Assembly (NCBI GenBank): GCA_001579985.1
Contig: LRSR01008344.1
Coordinates: forward strand, 1 to 48,188
From: Hypsibius dujardini
Lineage: Eukaryota; Tardigrada; Eutardigrada; Parachela; Hypsibiidae
Reading direction: 5' to 3'
DNA length: 48,188 nt
Position 1 is the first letter of the stretch; each line of letters opens with the position of its first letter. Below the pieces are notes generated by a model, which saw nothing but the letters and a program-made list of their open reading frames with translations, searched no databases and was not told the origin of the DNA. Of the stretch, positions 41,218 to 48,188 are shown in pieces. A program made the translations under genes and the position numbers.

Positions 41218-41861
41218 TTTATCTTAAGATTATCGAAATCCGAGTTGGCGATGTACTCGTTTTTCCAGAAGTCGAGCCAGTCAAATTTTTGTCTGTTTCG
41301 AATGCGATTGTTGTACAATGTTATAGTTAATGGATAACAAGACATTTGCTTTTTCCGACTGCTAGTCGGTGGAAGCAAATGTAGCTCCCGCATCTTTAGA
41401 AAGTTAGGGGGAACAGTAATGATATGTAACAGTATTTGTCTGACATTCTGTCGGTGATTGTTTTGTGAATAATGATGTTAATTAAGCAAAAAGAGAAAAG
41501 TGATTCTTTTAAAGAAGGCCTGAAGTGTGACAAATTTTGAAGGGTGGTCTTTATTTGCAGCTTTTGAGACCGCTAGGGTACGTCAGGATTCCAGGCTTGG
41601 GATTCCAACGTCAGTGTGATCCAGAGTGTTTCCAACGTCATCATCGTAAAGTGTGATGCATGCAGTACACACAAGTACGAGTAACAGAGTTGTACTGAGT
41701 TGCACTGATCAGGCTGGGCACAGCAAAAGAACCAAACTGTCTGACTCTTGACACCTCACTCTTTTTTTAGCTGCTGTAATTTCTGCTCTATAGTCTGGTG
41801 TAGTGCAGCTCGTTCCTTGCTGGAACACATCTTTTCTTCCTGATCACTCTCTTTCCATCAG

Positions 41862-44800
41862 TGGGAAATCGGCAGGAAGGAATGATGCTTCCTCCTCCGA
41901 TGGAGGCAACAACCCGCGTGGACAGCCATCACCATGTACTCGTTCCAGGGATTCCTCATTCTAAAATCGGCAATGGGAGCACTAAGTCTGGCACTGGGGC
42001 CTTGTCCGCTCCTCTTCCTCTTTCACTGCACGACTACCCTCCTCGTCCTCGATCAGCTCTGTCCTTCAACTTTTGTCCGGGTGGCGCAAACAAGAAACTG
42101 ACCGCCGACGAACAGAGGGCCCTAACATGTGTTCCTCTGCGACCATTTGATATTAAGGACTTTGCCAAGCAGGTTCTCCGTCGGAAAAAGAATAAGGCTG
42201 AACTCAAGACCGAATTCCTGGTAGGTTTTGACATTTTTTATCGGGTTTTAACATGTCCTTCTGGCCCGCAAGTCAATTCCACACCTTGTTTATGGTCGCT
42301 CACATTCTAGAAGTTTGTTTGTCATTCTTTCATGTCGGCAGCGTGCTCATCTGTCTGCCCGCCTGCCTGTTACTATGTCAGTCTGTCAGTATGTTTGTCT
42401 GTCTGCCTTTTGTCTGACGGATAATCTGGTCTGTTGTCTATCTGCGTTTTTATTCTTGTCTGCCTGCTACCTGCCGAAAATTCTTAATGTTTGCTTGTCA
42501 GACGGTCAGCTGATACCTATTCGAGCCTCATCACTCATCTCTATCGTTTATTTTGGTGTGCTTGCTTCAAATATTTTTTGGGTATTCCTTTCCCCTTTAG
42601 ATGGTGGCGAAGAATGCGGCTCTCCCCTGCAGTCGCGCGAAGCTTCAAGTCAATGTCAACAAAAATAGCTTCCCCAAAGTTCTGCCGTGTAAGTGCGGCA
42701 GTGCCGACCAAGAATCTGCCACTCCGGCAACTTTTGCCTGCTGATCAGAAAAGTGAGTAAAACTGTGTTTTGGTTGGTGGTGACAGACGACGAAACGCGG
42801 GTTCTCTTGCTACCGTTGCCACATGATCCGACCAGCGACTACATCAACGCCAGCTACATCGATGTAAGTGGAGAGCCTTGCTGCCTTAGCTCGCACCTAA
42901 ATAACCATGGCCTAACCAAATAACTCTGACGCTTTCCCCAATGATATGGGGGATGATATATTTAGCACACGAGCTTCCGTTAGGTTTCTTTTGCCTTCTG
43001 TTCGGTCGCTCTCCATGACGCTCCATCTAGTCGTAGGTTGGAGGTCAGGGTGGTGGTTGTCCTCGTCGCCAGATGTTTGCTTATATAATTGCGCCTTTGC
43101 GTCTTTGGCGCAAGAGTGATGAGACTATGAGGAGCGCATAAACTCAGTTAGAAGGAATAGATGGTCAAAGTTAAAAATAATCAAAGTAAACAGGAAACGG
43201 ATTGACCTTTGTTTCACGTGACCGAACCTAAAGTATTTTACTCGTTTATTTTAGAGTTTCGACTGTCCCCGCGCTTACATTGCCACTCAAGGACCGTCCA
43301 AACGAACTGCACCGGACTTTTGGCGAATGGTGTGGCAGGAACGATCAGGATGCATTATCATGCTCACCAGGGTCTTTGACTTTATCAAGGTTATTATCCC
43401 GTCTTACTTACCACAAGATGTCGATTGAATCTCCCTAGATAAAATATGATTGTACTGTAGGTGGTCTGCGTTGAATACTGGACCGCGATCAACGATGAGC
43501 CCTTTGGCGATATTTACGTCACCGTTGTGGCCAAAGAGACCTTGGCCGACTTTATTGTCCGCACTATTAGACTACGCAAAGTGAGGAAGAATATACTGTA
43601 ACCATTCCTTTTTTCCCTGATGATCGCACGTTGAATTTTTTCGTTTGGAATATGACCAGGGCCACGAAGAGCGGGAGATTAAGCATTTTCAATTTCTGGA
43701 ATGGCCAATGCACCGTATCCCCCCGGTAAGTGTGTAAGAGAATTTTATATATTGGAGAAGCTCTTGAAATTGAAATGCCGCTCTTTTTATGTTCTGTCAG
43801 ACCGGGCATATCCTCGAGTTCCGACGACGAATCCTCTCCTACCTCAGTCAGCAGAATAATTTTGACGGTCCTTTGGTCATTCACTGCTGGTGCGTATGAT
43901 GGCGGTCAAATGCAATTATGTTTATACAGCAAACCCTTTCTGATTTTTTTTGCTTTCTCCCGACCGGTTTTTTAGTGATGGTGCGAGCCGAACGGGCGTT
44001 TACATTGCTCTGGATGTTAACTTACGCTTACTCGAAACGGAGGGACAGGTGGACATTTACGGATATGTTAAATTGCTACGACAGATGAGGCCCTACATGG
44101 TAGAGAACAAGGTACTTTTTGTCCTTTATTTATACGTCTTATCAACCCGAACAAGAAGGAAGCTCTTGAACTCTTGCATCGGTTTCTTTTGTAGCAACAA
44201 TATCGGTTCTTGTACGAAGCCGTCTTGGAAAAGTACTTGACGGGAGAGACTGTCATTCCGGTTCTCGAACTAGCTGCTCGAATGAAGGTTCTATCGGGAA
44301 AGACAGCCGACAAGAAGAGCAATCATTTCCATGAAGAGTTCAAGGTACTGTTCCGGCAATTGCGCTTGTGATCAGGGTTGATCGTCGTTCACACGTCGTT
44401 TCTGCTGTTTTAGCTCATTGAAAAGCTGACCAAACAATTGACCACAGGTACGTATAACTATGATAGAAGTGGAATCTCTTTTATATTCTCATGAGATTAC
44501 ATTTGTTGCCTTTCCTTTCTAGGGGTATGTGCAGGAGGACATCGAACAGACAATCGCTATAAGAACAGAGACGTCATCATGGTACCCCGTAAGTTCCTCA
44601 GGCAGATGGCATGAACGTTCAATTGAATCTAATATAATTTTAATTGCAGCGGATTACGCGAGGCCTTACCTAACTTCCTGCCAGACACAAGAGCAGTCCG
44701 ACTATGTCAATGCTGTTTTCGTAGATGTATGCGAAACACAATCCGCATTATTTCACGGCTCTTTTTTTCAAGGTCGTCTTTTGCAGGGTTTCCAACGGAA

Positions 44801-47800
44801 AAACGACTTTATCGTGGCCGAATGGCCGCAGAAGAACACTGTCTTTGACATCTGGTCATTAATCTACGATCATGACTGTAGTACAGTCATTTTGCTGACT
44901 GACCCGGCCCCGTCACTAGACAAACCGGTCAGTAATGCGTCACCGAACATTTCCAATTAACCAGCAAAAAAGGTGCTTTGTCATAGAATAATTTTTGAAA
45001 TTCTAGTCTTTCTTTCACGAGAAAGGCAAGCAGAAGACGTATGGAATCTTTACACCTGAACTCATCTCCTGGCAAAAGTATCCTAACATCCGGACTGTCA
45101 TGTACAAAATTCGCAAGAAGGTAAGACACGTTTCCTTCTTTCCTTTTATGAATCTTGGGCGCCTTCTCCGTTTCCTCCCGGCTCTTCGCTTCCTACCTTC
45201 CTTCCTTCCTCTCGTCCGTTCCCGTGTGCATGTGTGACACACTAATTCTTCCTTTCTCTTCCCTTCTCTTCCCTTCGCTTCCCGTTACTCTCGGTAATCT
45301 GTCCCGTGCTTTTCCCTCCCCCCCCCCATGCGCCAATGACTGCCACAGACTCCGCTTGAAGACGCAAAGTTTCAAAGTATGCTTCGCAAAAAAGACGGAA
45401 CGGTAGGCGAGCCCTTGTGTGATGCACCCCTTGGTCTACTCACTGGCACTCACTTATAAGCACAAGTTGTAGCTAATGGAGCAATCCTTTGTGTTGTAGA
45501 CCGTCTCCTTGCAAGAAATGATGATGGGTAAGCAAGCGGTCAATTTATTGAATGGTTCATCGGAAGGAACATGGACAATTTGAATTACAGGTACCATCAA
45601 CGAGCTCAAAAACACGCAATTTTTCATTTTGGAATGCTGGCCGGAGAGCAACAAGGTACCAACCAGTACCGCCGCTGTGATTGAGCTTTTCAACATGTAA
45701 GTCACATCGAGTTAAGACCTTATTCCTTGTGCCTTCCGAATTGATTTTTGTGAATTATTGGCAGGGTCGACAGGTGGCGCGTCAAAAGCGGCCTCAAGCC
45801 CATACTCATCATTTCCCCGTAAGAATGGGCTGAAATGGTGCTACACGTATGTCTTTGCTACCAATGTGCTTTTTACCGGAACTTAGAGACGGATATAGCC
45901 GTGCGGGAGTGTTTTGTGCAGCCAAGATAGCCTGCGAGCAGATCACTATGCATCAGGAGGCGGATGTAAGTTTTCTTTATCTTCTCGTTTAAAAAAAACA
46001 TGAAATAAAGGTAAAGATAATTGATAAAAGTGAAGAGTAGGATCAGGAAAGATGCAAATTTAACCGCTAGAACATTGAAAAACGCCGATTAGTATTGCCG
46101 TCACAGATAGCCTCATGATAGAACTGCATCACCCCACATTTTGAACAATACGTTGGTTTATTCTTATCACCGTGGATGTGTGCCTCAAGGTGATCCATAT
46201 GGCAGCATCCATTTCTTGGCTCAAAGTTCAGGGGCTTGGCAGTTCAGCACGAGGGCATGCTTCTTCTCGTGGGTATTGGCCGAACCCGAGCTGATGAACA
46301 GCGCACCGCATCCCAGATAGGAGGGGAAGGCTGACTCACCTCTGAACTGATGGGGAAAGCGATGAAGAAACCCCTCGTAGTCGTCAGCCATTATACCACC
46401 ACACCCTTTGACCGGGGAGTGAATAGTGCCACCTAGAAATACGAAAACGAATATTGCATGCAAATTACATGCATTGGTGCGGTTTTAGCCATGGAAGTGA
46501 CTTTTACTCTAACTGCATCTTCCGCGAACTTGGGTCAGCGCCGGCTGGGAAGACAATCTACTACGGTCAGGAACGGTGAGGGTCAGGTCATGGTCCGCCG
46601 TGCCTATCGTGTGATGGTGGCTGTTTTGTAAAATTGCCTACGGCGGACGAGGCAAATATCCGGCTTGCTTTTCCTTTACCCTAAAGGGAAGGAGAAAATT
46701 AATACGGGGAACAAGCCTCAATAACCGTAGCCAACACCAGTCAACAGTGTATTGAAAACTTGTTTGTTGGCTAACCATCAGACTTTGATTTCTGATTATT
46801 TGATAATCACTAGATTGTATACATTGTACAGTATATATTGAGATAAAGTCCACTCCGAATTGAAACTTCATCAGGAACATTTTCTCTCCTTTTTAGGTCT
46901 TTTTGGCAGTCAAGACAGTCAAGATCAATCGGTAAGAGTTGGCTTTCATCATGCAGTTTTGAAATGAAAACACACCTTCCGACTGTTTTAAAGTATATCA
47001 GGATCAGCCCTATTCTTGAAGAGCAGTAAAATGTTTGGCCGAAACGATAAATACTAAGTACCAGTAAAAAGAAAAAATTTATAATCAGTCAAATGCGAAA
47101 AGATCACAAAAAGCAAAGGATACTGACAATGAAACGGAATGGTAGCCGACTCGCCAATCTCTCTGAAATTTTTTTTGAGAATAGTGGACTAAATTAATAG
47201 ATTTTAGCAAAACATTTCATCTGCAAACGAGCTCTAGTTTAAGCGGGAGAAGATTCGAAAGTTCCATAATGGCTCCGCGGGTTTCTTATTCAATTCAAAA
47301 ACTGATTGTTTGATTTATGCTCTAGCAAAACTCAATTTAATTTTAACCACTGTAAAACGTGGTTTTTTGAAAACGTTGGATTCCAAGATTTTTAACACTT
47401 TTCCACCCGCGGAGCCATTGTGGAACTTTCGAATCTTCTCCCGCTCAAACTAGAGCTCGTTTGCAGATGAAATGTTTTGCTAAAATCTATTAATTTAGTC
47501 CACTATTCGCAAAAAAAATTCAGAGAGATCGGCGTGTCGGCTACCGTTCCGTTCTCTTGTGAGATGAAGCTCCAGATGACAAACGTTTCTGGTTAGATTG
47601 AGGCAATCCGTTCGAGATTTTGTCTCATTTTGCGTTTGATTGGTTCCAAAACTAGATGATAGGTTATGATCACTATAGATCTCGCTTACACATCATTTTA
47701 GTAATAAGTGTACATTCACCTCAGATTCTAATTTAGTTCTTATTGCCGTACATATTCCTAAGTAACTAATAGTTGCATAACCCACACCTGTTTTGATTAC

Positions 47801-48076
47801 AGGCCACAACTGGTCAATAGTCCGGTCAGTAAACAAAGCTTGGCTGCATTTGAATGTATGTGAGTTAATTAAATAGTAACTAAAGCGTAATTGTGAAATC
47901 TTTTTCATACAGATGGAATACAAGTACTGCTATGACTTGGTGAGTTTAAGGCATATTTGTCCTGCCAAGTTTTTTCTCAAGGAGCTTTTTATTATTTGTC
48001 TTGCCAGGTACGAACCTACGTTTACACGGTAGCCACAACGGTGACCAAGACAGATCCTGAGGCAACAGATCACTAA
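41862..48076 (+). CDS. Receptor-type protein tyrosine phosphatase, 3' part (tandem D1-D2), probable pseudophosphatase
   Basis: I place 23 exons: 41862-42220, 42601-42688, 42787-42863, 43255-43389, 43461-43580, 43660-43725, 43801-43889, 43976-44111, 44195-44344, 44414-44447, 44523-44588, 44650-44726, 44787-44927, 45007-45120, 45349-45402, 45500-45527, 45591-45696, 45765-45818, 45887-45965, 46897-46931, 47803-47824, 47913-47939, 48008-48076. All junctions are GT..AG and join in phase to give 707 residues ending TAA. Family members are membrane receptors that remove phosphate from tyrosine. Here the juxtamembrane region (Pro/Ser/His-rich, about 120 residues) is followed by D1 and D2. The D2 end (EADVFLAVKTVKINRPQLV) resembles the R5 group (PTPRG/PTPRZ, fly Ptp99A), a tentative call. 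Upstream exons for the ectodomain and membrane helix were not found. Catalytic residues are altered in both domains. Confidence 0.9.
42330..42490. repeat. CTGT/CTGC-rich tract in the first PTP intron
   Basis: Repeated CTGTCTGC, GCCTGCCTG and GTCTGTC units occur between exons 42,220 and 42,601. It is the same repeat type as 1,470-1,760 and 16,105-16,215. Confidence 0.8.
42601..44344 (+). other. PTP domain 1 (D1) region of the receptor phosphatase, with linker
   Basis: The motifs in order are KNSFPKVLPYDDETRVLL (KNRY loop, here KNSF at 42,661-42,672), SDYINASYID, YIATQGP with DFWRMVW, a WPM loop in HFQFLEWPMHRIPP (43,702-43,710), and the active-site loop IHCCDGASRTG split by an intron (Cys codon 43,885-43,887, Arg kept). 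RQMRPYMVENKQQYRFLYE follows, where the Q-loop usually has QT.EQY. The WPD aspartate, the general acid of the reaction, is Met. The fold appears complete and the exons are under normal coding constraint, so loss of catalysis rather than gene decay is likely. The range includes the D1-D2 linker exon 44,195-44,344. Confidence 0.85.
45175..45330. repeat. CTTCC/CTTCCC pyrimidine tract in a PTP intron
   Basis: Repeated CTTCCTTCCTTCC and TTCCCTTCTCTTCCC units and a run of C (about 45,319-45,328) precede the acceptor at 45,348. Confidence 0.85.
46220..46470 (-). other. Possible antisense exon inside a PTP intron
   Basis: On the minus strand an acceptor-like TATTTCTAG is followed by a frame reading GGTIHSPVKGCGGIMADDYE then GFLHRFPHQFRG. 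This ends at a GTGAGTCA donor-like site (about 46,341), and the frame continues as 80 open codons. CGG.......G.......FP is weakly like the start of a CUB domain. It lies within the 931-bp intron after exon 45,965. It could be a relic, a nested gene exon or chance. Confidence 0.2.
47131..47553. mobile_element. Foldback element: about 150-bp inverted repeat in a PTP intron
   Basis: The left arm 47,131-47,281 and right arm 47,406-47,553 are near-perfect reverse complements. They share AACGGTAGCCGAC-type ends, the ATTAATTTAGTCCACTATTC block and CCCGCGGAGCCAT inner ends. They are separated by a 124-bp loop that encodes nothing recognisable. The whole unit sits in the intron between exons 46,931 and 47,803, so it does not interrupt coding sequence. 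It resembles foldback transposons or long-TIR MITEs. A target duplication was not identified. Confidence 0.85.
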
Positions 48077-48188
48077 GAAATACATTCCAATTATTAGACG
48101 TTTCTTTAATGTATTACTGTTTTTTTACCCTGTTTACTTTAAGTTATTTTTCCTTTTTCTTTCCCTTCTCTCCTCAAATCCTGTGACC

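Larger units (their letters stand above)
44414..48076 (+). other. PTP domain 2 (D2) of the receptor phosphatase, inactive type
   Basis: It starts in the linker (LIEKLTKQLTTG) and reads NRYKNRDVIMVPPDYARPYL, SDYVNAVFVD, then DFIVAEWPQKNTVFDIWSLI, then FFILECWPESNKVP with WPE in place of WPD (45,638-45,646). The active-site loop is IISPDGYSRAG, with Ser (45,814-45,816) in place of the catalytic Cys. D2 domains of receptor PTPs are usually weak or inactive and act in regulation or binding, and this one fits that pattern. The last exons are very short (22, 27 and 69 nt). Confidence 0.85.

Noticed and set aside
41400-41861. Promoter or transmembrane exon of the PTP just upstream of the first placed exon
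   Set aside because: No hydrophobic exon with matching splice phase was found; acceptor-like TTTTTTTAG sites exist but lead to stops.
46490-46660. Possible small RNA gene (dense GC-rich block in a PTP intron)
   Set aside because: No snRNA, tRNA or spliced-leader signature could be recognised; without folding or expression data it cannot be called.
1-48188. CRISPR arrays, bacterial operons, rRNA or tRNA genes
   Set aside because: The tandem repeats lack spacers of constant length, gene structure is intron-rich eukaryotic, and no tRNA TPC-arm context or rRNA core sequence was seen.

Overview
The window is eukaryotic genomic DNA, most likely from an invertebrate and possibly a flatworm. The signs are an intron-dense gene with GT..AG splice sites, several very short exons, invertebrate-type transposon families (Merlin, Polinton/Maverick, Ty3/Gypsy, non-LTR retroelements) and much CAGA/CTGC/ATTG tetranucleotide repeat. 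No prokaryotic operon, CRISPR array, rRNA or tRNA gene was recognised. The phylum is an inference, not a demonstration.

Layout. 1-235 is a 10-bp tandem repeat (CATCAAAACC) at the very edge of the window. About 0.24-41.6 kb is a repeat graveyard. It holds three copies of one unnamed element family carrying a decayed OTU cysteine-protease domain and a Myb/SANT-like domain (copy A about 1.8-5.2 kb +, copy B about 9.7-15.4 kb +, copy C about 39.6-36.9 kb -). A duplicated unknown coding segment lies at 6.84-7.13 and 9.28-9.72 kb. Fragments of two cellular genes flank copy B: DOCK at 8.76-9.25 kb and a DEAH-box RNA helicase at 15.7-16.05 kb. Further elements are a retroelement RT fragment (16.9-17.9 kb, -), a Polinton-type DNA polymerase B fragment (18.1-19.5 kb, +), a broken Merlin transposase (20.08-21.08 kb, +), a non-LTR reverse transcriptase (21.4-22.2 kb, -), a Ty3/Gypsy pol fragment (24.8-27.3 kb, +), a second POLB fragment (29.4-29.85 kb, -) and a second Gypsy element bounded by two LTRs (31.86-35.96 kb, +).

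The only clearly functional host gene is at 41.86-48.08 kb on the + strand: the 3' part of a receptor-type protein tyrosine phosphatase with tandem D1 and D2 domains. I could place 23 exons that join in frame for 707 residues and end in TAA at 48,074-48,076. Its ectodomain and membrane exons were not found in this window. D1 keeps the active-site Cys and Arg but has WPM in place of WPD, and the pTyr loop and Q-loop are altered. D2 has Ser in place of the catalytic Cys and WPE in place of WPD. The gene therefore looks like a receptor pseudophosphatase in both domains. A 420-bp foldback element with about 150-bp arms sits in one of its last introns.

Most of the mobile elements are broken by stops, frameshifts and deletions. 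Names given to them rest on motif reading by eye and have not been tested by database search.
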